A DNA stretch of 64,000 bases, taken from contig NZ_CP166961.1 in the NCBI RefSeq assembly GCF_041410465.1, positions 3,038,001 through 3,102,000 on the forward strand, read 5' to 3'. Each line of letters begins with the position of its first letter. Position 1 is the stretch's first letter. A program made the translations under genes and the position numbers. Origin of the DNA: Thalassotalea sp. 273M-4. Lineage in GTDB: Bacteria > Pseudomonadota > Gammaproteobacteria > Enterobacterales > Alteromonadaceae. The notes below the pieces were generated by a model. It searched no databases. It saw nothing but the letters and a program-made list of their open reading frames with translations, and was not told where the DNA came from. Shown here one piece after another: positions 29,144-37,158 of this stretch.

Positions 29144-30527
29144 TTTCGGTTTGACTCTCTTGAGCTGCTTTTCGTTTTAGTAATGCAGCTTTGCGAGTTG
29201 CTGATATTTCTTCCATTTCATTTCCGAAAAAGTTATCAGGCCAATTATGAATTGCACCAAAATCATCAAGTTCAAGTTGCTTGTAACTTGCTTTACCTCG
29301 TTTAGTTGAAAAGAAATACAGTTTCAAATCACTACTTTCAGCTTTATCTTCTGCTACTCGCCGCTGTAGTCTTCTAATAAAATGCTCACTATGGCTTTCA
29401 ACTATGACTTGAATATTTCTCGTTTGGGATACTGTCAAAATCAAATCAGCTAATTTACTCTGAACAGCTGGGTGTAAGTGAATTTCAGGTTGCTCTAATA
29501 ACACAGTTGAGCCTTCAGCTACATAATAGAGCAACACTATTACTGGTAATATTTGCGAAACTCCAAAGCCGACATCAGTAATTGCTACTTCAGCACTACC
29601 GTTTTCTTTCTGAACATAAGTTTTAAAGTGGTTTGAATTAGGAGCTATTTCCTCAACCCGAAAATTATGGATAAGTCCCAGCTCTTTCAACCAATATGCT
29701 ACCATTTCTTGAAAAGTTTTATAACGTGTACCTTTAGTTAAGTTTCGTTTTTCGCCTTTTAAGGTTGCTGCAAGAATCGCATTGATAGTGAGCTCCCCTT
29801 GCTGACCAACGTCAGAAGGACTTGTTCCTGACCATTGGTAACTTCTTTTTGGAAAGCTCCTTAACGGACCAAGGTAATAAATATTATCCATACACTCTTC
29901 CAAGGCGCTTTCAAACTGACTTAAAAAGTCAGCATTTTGATAATAAGTTTTTGCCTGGTCAGGAAATAAGTAATATTTAGTTGCTTGAGGAAGCTTCCAG
30001 TTTCGCCCTAATGTTCGTATAAATCTAAATTTATTTTTATCATCTGGAACTTCAGCTTTCAGTTCAAATTCATTAGATTTATTTTCTTTAGGGATTATAG
30101 AAAAGTTTGATCCGGCAAATTTATAGCTTAAATTTTTAACTTCAAGGAGTTTACCTTTCAGTCCTACATTGGAAGACAGTTCAAGATCTTTACCATTAAA
30201 TAAAACGCTTCTGGAGCTTTCCTCTATATTCTGAATTTTTAATTCATCGACTAGCTGCCAAGAAAGAGTGAAAGATAAATTTCGACTCTCTTCATGTTGA
30301 GAAACCACATCATGATAAGTACCTAGGTCAGCTAGCTTTTCTTCACTACCGAAGTCTAGTGCAATACCACGATCCGAGTTGTTTTTAGTTTGCTTCAACA
30401 TCAACAGCATATGTATTAAACTGCTTTTACCCGAACTATTCGTACCAAAAATTCCGGTTACCCTACCAATATCTAAATCTAATTTTTCCCATACTTTAAA
30501 GTTTTCTAATATTATTCTTTTTAGCAT
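29136..30527 (-). CDS. AAA ATPase, DUF3696 type, paired with PIN nuclease
   Basis: This is a 463-aa RecF/OLD-like ABC-type ATPase. The Walker A motif GTNSSGKS is at residues 28-35. The signature-like GFGVSQILPV, Walker B LLEQPEIHLHP and the switch region IVESHSEHFIRRL follow in order. The C-terminal AIHNWPDNFFGNEM is characteristic of DUF3696 ATPases. No TOPRIM nuclease domain is attached; the separate PIN protein downstream may supply the nuclease. It lies 9 bp after the SNF2 helicase gene. Such ATPases often sense phage activity and release or activate an effector; that role here is inference. Confidence 0.85.
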   Translation of the reverse strand: MLKRIILENFKVWEKLDLDIGRVTGIFGTNSSGKSSLIHMLLMLKQTKNNSDRGIALDFGSEEKLADLGTYHDVVSQHEESRNLSFTLSWQLVDELKIQNIEESSRSVLFNGKDLELSSNVGLKGKLLEVKNLSYKFAGSNFSIIPKENKSNEFELKAEVPDDKNKFRFIRTLGRNWKLPQATKYYLFPDQAKTYYQNADFLSQFESALEECMDNIYYLGPLRSFPKRSYQWSGTSPSDVGQQGELTINAILAATLKGEKRNLTKGTRYKTFQEMVAYWLKELGLIHNFRVEEIAPNSNHFKTYVQKENGSAEVAITDVGFGVSQILPVIVLLYYVAEGSTVLLEQPEIHLHPAVQSKLADLILTVSQTRNIQVIVESHSEHFIRRLQRRVAEDKAESSDLKLYFFSTKRGKASYKQLELDDFGAIHNWPDNFFGNEMEEISATRKAALLKRKAAQESQTENA

Positions 30528-30536
30528 GCTCTTCTC

Positions 30537-33416
30537 CTAAACGACTGCCCAACGAATCGTAAACAATTCTTCTATTTCAGTTTTTTGTTTCATCCGAGCT
30601 TCTAATGCCGCTATAAGCTCGTCCCGTTTTTCAGCGATTTCATCTTCAACATCCCATATTTCAGCTCGTTGCTTTCGTTGTTTACGTTCTAAATCTTTCA
30701 ACTGTTTTTGCATCTGTTGTTGCGCTTCAACAAAAACTGCGTGACGGCTTTCTCGTTTCAGCGATTTGATTTGGTTCTTGGTGTCAACAAGTGCTTGCTC
30801 GGCAGATAAAATTTTATCGTCCGCCCACTTCTCAAGTTTATCTCTCTCGTCTTGAAAGTACTTATTATTTAAGTCCATTGCTTCAGCAAGTTTTACATCT
30901 AGTTGTCTGGTCTGGTTCTCTAGCAAACGCTCAGGAACAGAAACACTTACCTCTTCAACACTTTTACTACCAACGTTAAACAGCTTTTTACAAGCCTCGC
31001 CATCAATGAGTTGACCTCTATCCGTCATACCTGTGAAAACAAGATACTCTTCTGTTTGAAAAGCTTCTATGCGCAATAAGTTTAGTGATAGCCAACCAGA
31101 CTGACCTTGCAGTTGCTCTGCCACAGAAACTTTCGTTTGATGGCTTTGATAGTCAAATATAACCTCTTTATGTGGCGTAGCTTGTTTTCTCGCCGATTCA
31201 ATTACATGCTCGCCTAGTGGATGAGTAATTCGGTACTTATGTGCGTGTTCTTCAATCACCTGTGCCGTTTCAGCTTCGGCCTGCTTTCCTTTACGAATAA
31301 GTTGATATTTTCCTTTCGCGAAACCGGAAATTTTATCGGTTAACGTGAAGCTGTAGTTATTCTCATTAAAAAGTGCATGATTGCGAAGTTGATGCACTGT
31401 TACAGCCCAAAACCATCTAGAAACTTTGTCTAAGCGTTCCTTGGCTTGATCTAATTTAATTCTAAGTAGGTCGTGAATATCTTCGTCAAAATGCTCTAAC
31501 AACGCCTCTTGTGTTTGTTGCATTTTTGAACTGATATCGTCTTCTAGCTCTTTTTGCAACGAGGTAAAAGCTTGCTCAATTTCTTGTGGTGATCGGCATT
31601 CTTGATAGATTTGCTGAATACGTTTTTCAAAGTCTACGCCACTTTCTAAACTACCGAGCACAGAATCAGAAGCGCCAAAAACACCGTCAAAAAGAGTGAA
31701 TTTATCAGTCAGTAATTCAAGTACTCTTTGGTCAGCCAAGTTGCGCTGGTTCATGAAGTTAATCACAACCACATCAAACTTTTGACCGTATCGATGACAA
31801 CGCCCAATACGCTGTTCAACCCTTTGTGGGTTCCAAGGCAAATCGTAGTTTATCAGTAATGAACAAAACTGTAAGTTAACACCTTCAGCTGCCGCTTCTG
31901 TGGCGATCATTATTTCGGCATGGTCTTTAAAGTGGTCAATAAGAGCCGTTCTTCTATCAACCTGAGGCGATCCGGTTACCTTATCTGAACCTTCATTTTT
32001 TATTTTCCACTGCTTATAAATTTCAGTTGCTTCCGGATGTGTATTTGAGCCGCTAAAAGTAACGATTTTGTCTTTAAAGCCATGTTGAGCTAAGAATGCC
32101 GCTAAGTAACTTTGAGTTCTTTTAGACTCAGTAAAAATAATGACCTTTTGGGCAGCTCCCATTTCGGCCATTTGGATAAAGCCTAAATCGAGTGCCTTTA
32201 ATAATGCCTTGGCTTTTTCGTCGTTCTGAATACCTTCAGCCTGCTTTATAAAGCCTTCTAGCTCCTGAATTTCAAGCGATAACCTTTTTTCATCAATAAC
32301 TTCTTTAGCCGCTTCGTCGTCAAGCAAATCATCTATATCGTCCTCATCAAGATAATCTGTTTCTAGATCATCATCTTCGATAATAGTGCGGAGTAAATCG
32401 TCATCATGTTCTACCTTTTGGTGTTTTAGTTGCTCCAGACGACTTTTCATCACTTGCAGCGTATTTAGAACGGCAAACGAACTTGAGGCGAGTAGCTTTC
32501 TTAGAATTAAGCCTGTGAGATGTTTTTGTCTTCTAGGTAGCGCATAGCTATCATCCTTTTCTAAAAACGCAGAAACGGCATCATACAAAGCTTGCTCTTG
32601 GTCAGATGGAGTAAAGGGAACAGTAATAGCTTTGCGCTGGGTATATTTCACATACTCAAGCACTTGTTTGCGCAGTGTACGCTTTACAAAGCTTGCAAGT
32701 CGCTCCTTTAGTTCTTGCTGATCACTATCGCCCTGCATGAATTGTTTACGAAACGCTTTGTCGTCGCCAAAAATATGTTCATCGATCAACGTCGACATAC
32801 CATACAGTTCCATTAAAGAATTTTGCAATGGCGTTGCTGTTAACAATAGTTTCTTTCGACCATGAAGCGCTCTTTTAAGCGCCTGTCCCATCTTATTGCT
32901 TTCACGATGTGCATTACGTAGTTTATGCGCTTCATCTATAACAACCAGATCCCACATTTCACCAACGAGCCTATCTTCAAGCCTAGCAGCATAGTGATAA
33001 GACATAATCACTACCTGCTTGTTGTTTAATGGATTGTAGACACCTGATTTCTGTAACTGGTTAAACGTTTTAGCGTCTAGTATTTGAGAAGGGAGATTAA
33101 ATTTTTCCAATAATTCTTGCGCCCATTGGCGGCGCAAAGATGCAGGGCAAATAATAAGAAGCTTACGCTTTCTTTCCGCCCAGTACTGGCAGAGAACAAG
33201 CCCTGCTTCAATAGTTTTCCCTAATCCCACTTCGTCAGCCAACACAACACCTTGATTCAGTGGGTTATCTAATGCAAACAAAGCCGCCTCAATCTGATGA
33301 GGATTAAGATCTACACTAGCATCAAACAATGACTGAGATAGCCTGTCTACACCATTATTGCTATGTAGAATTGATAGTTCATGTGCAAAATATTTCGCGT
33401 GGTAATCAGTAATCAA
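30537..33416 (-). CDS. SNF2-type helicase of the defence operon
   Basis: This is a 959-aa SWI2/SNF2-family ATPase. Motif I is DEVGLGKT at residues 61-68 and DEAH is at 161-164. The C-terminal helicase domain ends with QRIGRCHRYGQ, typical of SNF2/RapA-like proteins. A ~250-residue charged, coiled C-terminal region is rich in Glu, Lys and Gln. The TTG start overlaps the stop of the small HTH gene (TTGA), so expression is coupled. It resembles DrmD-like helicases of class 1 DISARM and helicases in related systems. Probably it moves along or remodels DNA during recognition of invaders. Confidence 0.87.
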   Translation of the reverse strand: MITDYHAKYFAHELSILHSNNGVDRLSQSLFDASVDLNPHQIEAALFALDNPLNQGVVLADEVGLGKTIEAGLVLCQYWAERKRKLLIICPASLRRQWAQELLEKFNLPSQILDAKTFNQLQKSGVYNPLNNKQVVIMSYHYAARLEDRLVGEMWDLVVIDEAHKLRNAHRESNKMGQALKRALHGRKKLLLTATPLQNSLMELYGMSTLIDEHIFGDDKAFRKQFMQGDSDQQELKERLASFVKRTLRKQVLEYVKYTQRKAITVPFTPSDQEQALYDAVSAFLEKDDSYALPRRQKHLTGLILRKLLASSSFAVLNTLQVMKSRLEQLKHQKVEHDDDLLRTIIEDDDLETDYLDEDDIDDLLDDEAAKEVIDEKRLSLEIQELEGFIKQAEGIQNDEKAKALLKALDLGFIQMAEMGAAQKVIIFTESKRTQSYLAAFLAQHGFKDKIVTFSGSNTHPEATEIYKQWKIKNEGSDKVTGSPQVDRRTALIDHFKDHAEIMIATEAAAEGVNLQFCSLLINYDLPWNPQRVEQRIGRCHRYGQKFDVVVINFMNQRNLADQRVLELLTDKFTLFDGVFGASDSVLGSLESGVDFEKRIQQIYQECRSPQEIEQAFTSLQKELEDDISSKMQQTQEALLEHFDEDIHDLLRIKLDQAKERLDKVSRWFWAVTVHQLRNHALFNENNYSFTLTDKISGFAKGKYQLIRKGKQAEAETAQVIEEHAHKYRITHPLGEHVIESARKQATPHKEVIFDYQSHQTKVSVAEQLQGQSGWLSLNLLRIEAFQTEEYLVFTGMTDRGQLIDGEACKKLFNVGSKSVEEVSVSVPERLLENQTRQLDVKLAEAMDLNNKYFQDERDKLEKWADDKILSAEQALVDTKNQIKSLKRESRHAVFVEAQQQMQKQLKDLERKQRKQRAEIWDVEDEIAEKRDELIAALEARMKQKTEIEELFTIRWAVV

Positions 33417-33595
33417 TTAACGTTGCTCCCTTTGCTTTCTTCAATCCATTGCTCAATATCTTCGCGTTTAAAACGCCAGCTACCACCAACTTTAAAACCA
33501 GGCAACTTACCTTCGCTAGCCAAGCGGTAAGCTGTCTTTTCTGCTAACTTTAAATACGCCGCTACTTCTTTCAAGGTTAATATTGGGTCTGTCAT
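33413..33595 (-). CDS. Small HTH (MerR/excisionase-like) protein, first gene of defence operon
   Basis: This is a 60-aa protein with a winged helix of the helix_turn_helix_17 or excisionase type: LTLKEVAAYLKLAEKTAYRL followed by LPGFKVGGSWRF. Such small proteins often start defence operons or act as excisionases. It overlaps the SNF2 helicase gene by 4 bp. It could repress the operon promoter (upstream of 33595) or bind DNA at the element ends. No strong ribosome binding site is seen. Confidence 0.8.
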   Translation of the reverse strand: MTDPILTLKEVAAYLKLAEKTAYRLASEGKLPGFKVGGSWRFKREDIEQWIEESKGSNVN

Positions 33596-33785
33596 TTAGT
33601 TATTTTTGTTGATTTTTAATCAAAAGAGTTATTGAGAGAATATGGGAAAATTGAGGAATCGTCAACGAAGGTTTGTCATCACTTGAAGAAGCCTTTCCGC
33701 TATTACATCATCTTTACCCTTATGATTTAAATAACTAACTTTACAAAGACTTCGTTTCAAAATAACGGTGGTTCGTTTTAACTAT

Positions 33786-33965
33786 TTAGCCTCTGCCTTC
33801 TATCTTTACCATTATCCAATCTTCAACTTCACTTGCCACCCAAACAACACAATTTGAGCTTAATTTCACCTGCTTTGGAAAACGATCTTCCTTCATAAAT
33901 TTGTAAATTGCTGAACGACTTAAGCTGGTTAAATTCTTAACTTCATCTAATTTAATAAAACGCAT
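33786..33965 (-). CDS. AlpA-family regulatory protein
   Basis: This 59-aa protein was read directly from the minus strand: start MRFIKLDEVKNLTSLSRSAI, stop TAA at 33786. The arrangement of a helix-turn-helix followed by FPKQVKL and a C-terminal EVEDWI matches AlpA (Phage_AlpA) proteins of CP4/P4-type elements. AlpA activates the integrase or excision genes in E. coli CP4-57. It lies between the defence operon and radC, which runs the other way, and may control island genes. About 190 bp between it and the HTH gene hold no recognisable gene. Confidence 0.8.
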   Translation of the reverse strand: MRFIKLDEVKNLTSLSRSAIYKFMKEDRFPKQVKLSSNCVVWVASEVEDWIMVKIEGRG

Positions 33966-34097
33966 TTTTAAATCCTCTGGATATGTTCAAAGGATTCGCA
34001 AGGCCAGTTATTTTTTAGGGCATAAAAACGATATAAAAACATTTCAGACATATATCACCCCTGTGCATAAACATGTTTAATCATTAAGGAGAACGTT

Positions 34098-34574
34098 ATG
34101 CACAGTTCATTAGCTGAGACATACAAGTCTCATCGTCCATTGCATGAGTTTCGTGTACTAGAAAAAGCCGCCAAGATCATCGAACGCTGTTATTTAAAAG
34201 GTCAGGCGTTTACCAGCTCTAGCGCCACCCAAGATTTTTTGATGTGTAAGCTAGGCACATATAAGCAAGAAGTGTTTTCTGTCATGCTGCTCGATAGCCA
34301 GCATCACCTGATCGAATACAAAGAGTTATTTTTCGGGACCATAGATGCGGCAACCGTTTACCCTCGCGAAGTAGTGCGAGCGGTATTTGAAGCCAATGCA
34401 GCTGCTGTAGTATTTGCCCACAACCACCCTTCTGGCATTTCTGAGTCGTCTATTGCCGATAAAAATATTACTGAGCGCCTAGTAAAGGCGCTTGGTTTAA
34501 TTGATGTGCGGGTGCTGGACCATATTATCGTGGCAGAAACACCGGTGTCGTTTGCAGAAAAAGGATTACTGTGA
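34098..34574 (+). CDS. radC: RadC-like JAB-domain protein, short form
   Basis: This is a 158-aa protein of the RadC JAB/MPN family. The metal motif is His108-x-His110-P-S-G with Asp121 (HNHPSG...AD). The chromosomal RadC (~224 aa) has an N-terminal helix-hairpin-helix part that is missing here, as is usual for copies on islands (for example YfjY of CP4-57). The strong AAGGAG box gives the start. Despite the name, a DNA repair role is not established; the family is widespread on mobile elements. DUF2787 follows after 3 bp. Confidence 0.88.
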   Translation: MHSSLAETYKSHRPLHEFRVLEKAAKIIERCYLKGQAFTSSSATQDFLMCKLGTYKQEVFSVMLLDSQHHLIEYKELFFGTIDAATVYPREVVRAVFEANAAAVVFAHNHPSGISESSIADKNITERLVKALGLIDVRVLDHIIVAETPVSFAEKGLL

Positions 34575-34577
34575 GGT

Positions 34578-35000
34578 ATGGCTATGGAGGTGAAAATAAA
34601 GAGAAGTACTGAATTATCGTTACCTGGTACGTTTTACCAGTTAATCGAAAAAGAGATCATCGATGTGGGTAAACCAGATGAAGATGCCAAGCGCATTACC
34701 CTGAATTTTTTAGACCCAGGTTATTGTGCTCAAACGGGTGGTTATCACCCTGTGAATGTTGGCTTAGTTAAAAACATGAATGAGTGGAGACTAGTTTCAA
34801 TATCCGATTACGCTTACCAAGATTCATCAAACGACTTGGTAAAAGAAATTGAGATCTGTTTTACCACCAATAAAGCCTACAGCATGTTTACTGGGTGGCT
34901 AGATAGCGGTGATTCACAAGAGCTGCTATCGATGCTGATAAATAACTTCGTAGAATACTACGCGATGGGCGTTTATCGCACCGCCGCCTACATCGACTGA
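34578..35000 (+). CDS. DUF2787-like island protein
   Basis: This is a 140-aa soluble protein. The pattern LPGTFYQLIEKE...FLDPGYCAQTGGYHPV agrees with my memory of DUF2787 proteins, which occur on islands of Vibrio and Shewanella beside radC. The start is 3 bp after the radC stop, and GAGG overlaps the spacer. Function is unknown; family members lack catalytic motifs I can name. Confidence 0.7.
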   Translation: MAMEVKIKRSTELSLPGTFYQLIEKEIIDVGKPDEDAKRITLNFLDPGYCAQTGGYHPVNVGLVKNMNEWRLVSISDYAYQDSSNDLVKEIEICFTTNKAYSMFTGWLDSGDSQELLSMLINNFVEYYAMGVYRTAAYID

Positions 35001-35011
35001 TTCCAAAACCT

Positions 35012-35042
35012 CAGGTTCCCATTTTGGCATTTTGGGAACCTG
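35012..35042. repeat. 31-bp inverted-repeat element upstream of the small recombinase
   Basis: CAGGTTCCCA (35012-35021) and TGGGAACCTG (35033-35042) are perfect 10-bp inverted arms around an 11-bp centre. Related half-sites recur downstream: GTTCCCATTTT at 35088-35098 and GGAACCTG at 35118-35125, just before the recombinase start. No T-run follows. It may be a recombinase core site or an operator. The whole 129-bp spacer is taken up by these repeats. Confidence 0.6.
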
Positions 35043-35129
35043 ACACCCCAGTAAAAACAAGGCCTTCAGCGACATACCTCCGCTGAAGTTCCCATTTTCT
35101 ACAAATACAGCAAAAAAGGAACCTGAAAT

Positions 35130-35690
35130 ATGGCCGAAGTTCAAGCGATCACGCAATTTGAAAAAGTCCATCTGATAAGCCATCTGCTGTCGATTCGTTG
35201 CAGTGAACAAATGGCGGACATTTGGAACATTGGTTTAAACCTGGCTCTTCGAATATCGGATTTACTATCGATTAAGTTTTCCGACATACAAGGCGATAGG
35301 CTTATCCTTAAAGAAGGCAAGACCGGCAAAGTTGCCAATATCCAACTTAACAACAAAGCGCTGAAAACCATCAGTAAAATCAAAGAGAAGCACCCTTCGC
35401 ATATTTACCTGTTTCAATCCCATCGAAGCCAAGGTACGGACAACCAAAATCCTAAGCCGCTAAGTAGACGCGCAGTAACTAAAGCATTCGCACAAGTTGG
35501 TGAAGAACTTGGCTTATCACTTGGTACCCACAGTATGCGTAAGACCCGTGGTTATCACTTGTATAAAAACACCAAAGACATCGCCAGAGTGATGAAGATG
35601 CTCAGGCACAGCTCTGAGGCCGTCACGCTCAGATACATCGGCATGACCCAAGCCGAAATCGATGCTGACTTTGTTGAACTCGAAATCTAA
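35130..35690 (+). CDS. Small tyrosine recombinase (catalytic domain only)
   Basis: This is a 186-aa protein consisting of the catalytic domain of phage-integrase family recombinases, similar in size to FimB/FimE. Catalytic residues are Arg41 (ALRISDLL), a candidate Lys64, His134 and Arg137 (HSMRKT), His160 (LRHSS) and Tyr169 (TLRYIG). There is no arm-binding or core-binding domain. It lies downstream of inverted repeats that could be its target. It may invert or excise a local segment or act with the main integrase. AAGGA lies 9 bp upstream of the ATG. Confidence 0.83.
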   Translation: MAEVQAITQFEKVHLISHLLSIRCSEQMADIWNIGLNLALRISDLLSIKFSDIQGDRLILKEGKTGKVANIQLNNKALKTISKIKEKHPSHIYLFQSHRSQGTDNQNPKPLSRRAVTKAFAQVGEELGLSLGTHSMRKTRGYHLYKNTKDIARVMKMLRHSSEAVTLRYIGMTQAEIDADFVELEI

Positions 35691-35703
35691 TAAGGAATAC
35701 TCT

Positions 35704-36171
35704 ATGTTTAAATATTTTTTACTCGCTCCAGCGATTAATCTGGTTGAAAGCCTCGTCGATGAATTTCGCGATAGCGTAACCCCTAAGATAGGCAGTGTCG
35801 TTTATTGTGACATGTGTTGTGGCTACGCCGATCACAGTGGCATTTATGTGGGTAATAACCAAATCATCCATTTAAATGGCAAGGGGGTTATTGAACAAGT
35901 TAACCCTACAGGTTTCACCGATGGTACCACCGCTCTGAACATCTACGTATCTGCCAAAGATGAGTATGCCTGTGGTGATGAAGATGTGGCTGAACGAGCA
36001 CTTGATATGCTCGGTACAAAAACAGAATACAACACGCTATCAAATAACTGCCATCAGTTTTCTGCCTATTGCTTAAATGGTGATTTACATAACGCCTGCT
36101 CGTTTATGTGGATGTTAAAAGATGAAGCGAAAAGCTACCTTGGTGCCAATACCTGGCGGCATTGGGGATAA
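35704..36171 (+). CDS. LRAT/NlpC-P60-like domain protein
   Basis: This is a 155-aa protein starting MFKYFLLAP after AAGGA. The fold of lecithin-retinol-acyltransferase-like (permuted NlpC/P60) proteins is suggested by ADHSGIYVG with His44, a second His56 (IIHLNGKG) and the catalytic Cys116 in NNCHQF. Members can be acyltransferases or thiol hydrolases. It lies 13 bp after the small recombinase gene, so they may share an operon. In a mobile element it might act on lipids, or be an effector; this is open. Confidence 0.78.
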   Translation: MFKYFLLAPAINLVESLVDEFRDSVTPKIGSVVYCDMCCGYADHSGIYVGNNQIIHLNGKGVIEQVNPTGFTDGTTALNIYVSAKDEYACGDEDVAERALDMLGTKTEYNTLSNNCHQFSAYCLNGDLHNACSFMWMLKDEAKSYLGANTWRHWG

Positions 36172-36180
36172 AATGGTTAT

Positions 36181-36202
36181 GGGCCTGAAGGTAGTCAGGC
36201 CC
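36181..36202. terminator. Hairpin between LRAT-like and Gp2-like genes
   Basis: Perfect 8-bp stem GGGCCTGA / TCAGGCCC with a 6-nt loop, 9 bp after the LRAT-like stop and between convergent genes. The T-run is weak. Confidence 0.6.
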
Positions 36203-36219
36203 AATCCTAAAAAGCCAAT

Positions 36220-36882
36220 TTACTTTCGACTGGCTCCATACATATTCCCCTCTCCTCCATATTTTTTTTGTCGTAACTTTGCAAAGTAACTGATCCTAAA
36301 GAAGAATGCTTTTAACTGAGCAATATCCTCAGGTGATCTTTTACCGATTATATATACGCCTTTTTCAGGAAAATGCACTAGCTGAGTCACATCACATAGT
36401 TTCTTATTCAGTGCACTTGCGCACGCTTTTCGACATCTAGCGGCCATATTTCCTGATACTCGCTTGAAGTCTCCTAATGTTCTATAAGCCTGTTTATTAA
36501 GTAGAATAGCTAGATGGTAATGTGGCTTAAGCCCTTTGGAACTATAACCCCACTCCTTCACCCATATAACTCTAACTTTTGTTCGGTGAACCCTAACACC
36601 AGCTTTAATGCGGCGCTGCTCATCAGCATAAATCTGCGCTTTAATTGAGCTCTCAAATCGAGATATGAATTTGCTATCTGTAGCATCGAAGTCGCTACAA
36701 AACCTTAGATCGAGTCGAAAAGCAAAAGTTTGCTTATAGTCACTCAAAGCGTAGTCAATTGTTTTCTTCATTGCCTTTAAGCAACCGACAAGTAGAGGAC
36801 CTTTTTCGATATTTACCGGTAGCCCTTCAAATAAAGGTGTATGGTGAAGAGAATAATGTTTTGGTAAGTTTGTACTGCTCAT
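36220..36882 (-). CDS. Inovirus-type Gp2 / YagK-YfjJ C-terminal domain protein
   Basis: This is a ~220-aa protein. The segments VRVIWVKEWGYSSKGLKPHYHLAILLNKQAY (quoted here only by position, about residues 105-135 from the chosen start) contain the HYH motif of rolling-circle-like or Gp2-type replication proteins. YfjJ of CP4-57 belongs to the same family. I choose ATG at 36882, preceded by TAAGG; a longer frame to 36957 has no such signal. It may take part in replication of the excised element. It is convergent with the LRAT-like gene. Confidence 0.78.
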   Translation of the reverse strand: MSSTNLPKHYSLHHTPLFEGLPVNIEKGPLLVGCLKAMKKTIDYALSDYKQTFAFRLDLRFCSDFDATDSKFISRFESSIKAQIYADEQRRIKAGVRVHRTKVRVIWVKEWGYSSKGLKPHYHLAILLNKQAYRTLGDFKRVSGNMAARCRKACASALNKKLCDVTQLVHFPEKGVYIIGKRSPEDIAQLKAFFFRISYFAKLRQKKYGGEGNMYGASRK

Positions 36883-37158
36883 GATAAACCTTATGTTGTG
36901 AATTACATAAGGTATTGCGAAGCGATAAAAATTAATTGAAAAGCAGCTAACTATCAAAGGTAGCAGTGTCTACTATTTGCTTATGTATATTACTACATAC
37001 CTACAATATCTGATTCTACATACACCTGGCTAATGCACGAAAATAGCGGTGAAGACTTATTAATATTTGTATTTTTGAACTCTGTTAATGAGCTAAGAGT
37101 GCATGGGAACAACTGAAGATCAATCAAAGTAATATGACATGGATTAACTGCAAAACAT

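Noticed and set aside
28670..30527. PARIS system (AriA/AriB)
   Set aside because: The small partner has PIN acidic residues, not the TOPRIM/DUF4435 pattern of AriB.
20651..33595. Canonical DISARM or BREX
   Set aside because: No DrmB (DUF1998) or DrmA pair was found for DISARM, and no BrxC or PglZ for BREX; only the SNF2 and PLD parts are DISARM-like.
37033..37116. 27-aa plus-strand frame starting MHENSGEDLL
   Set aside because: No ribosome binding site and no hairpin; unlike the 39375 peptide gene, nothing supports it.
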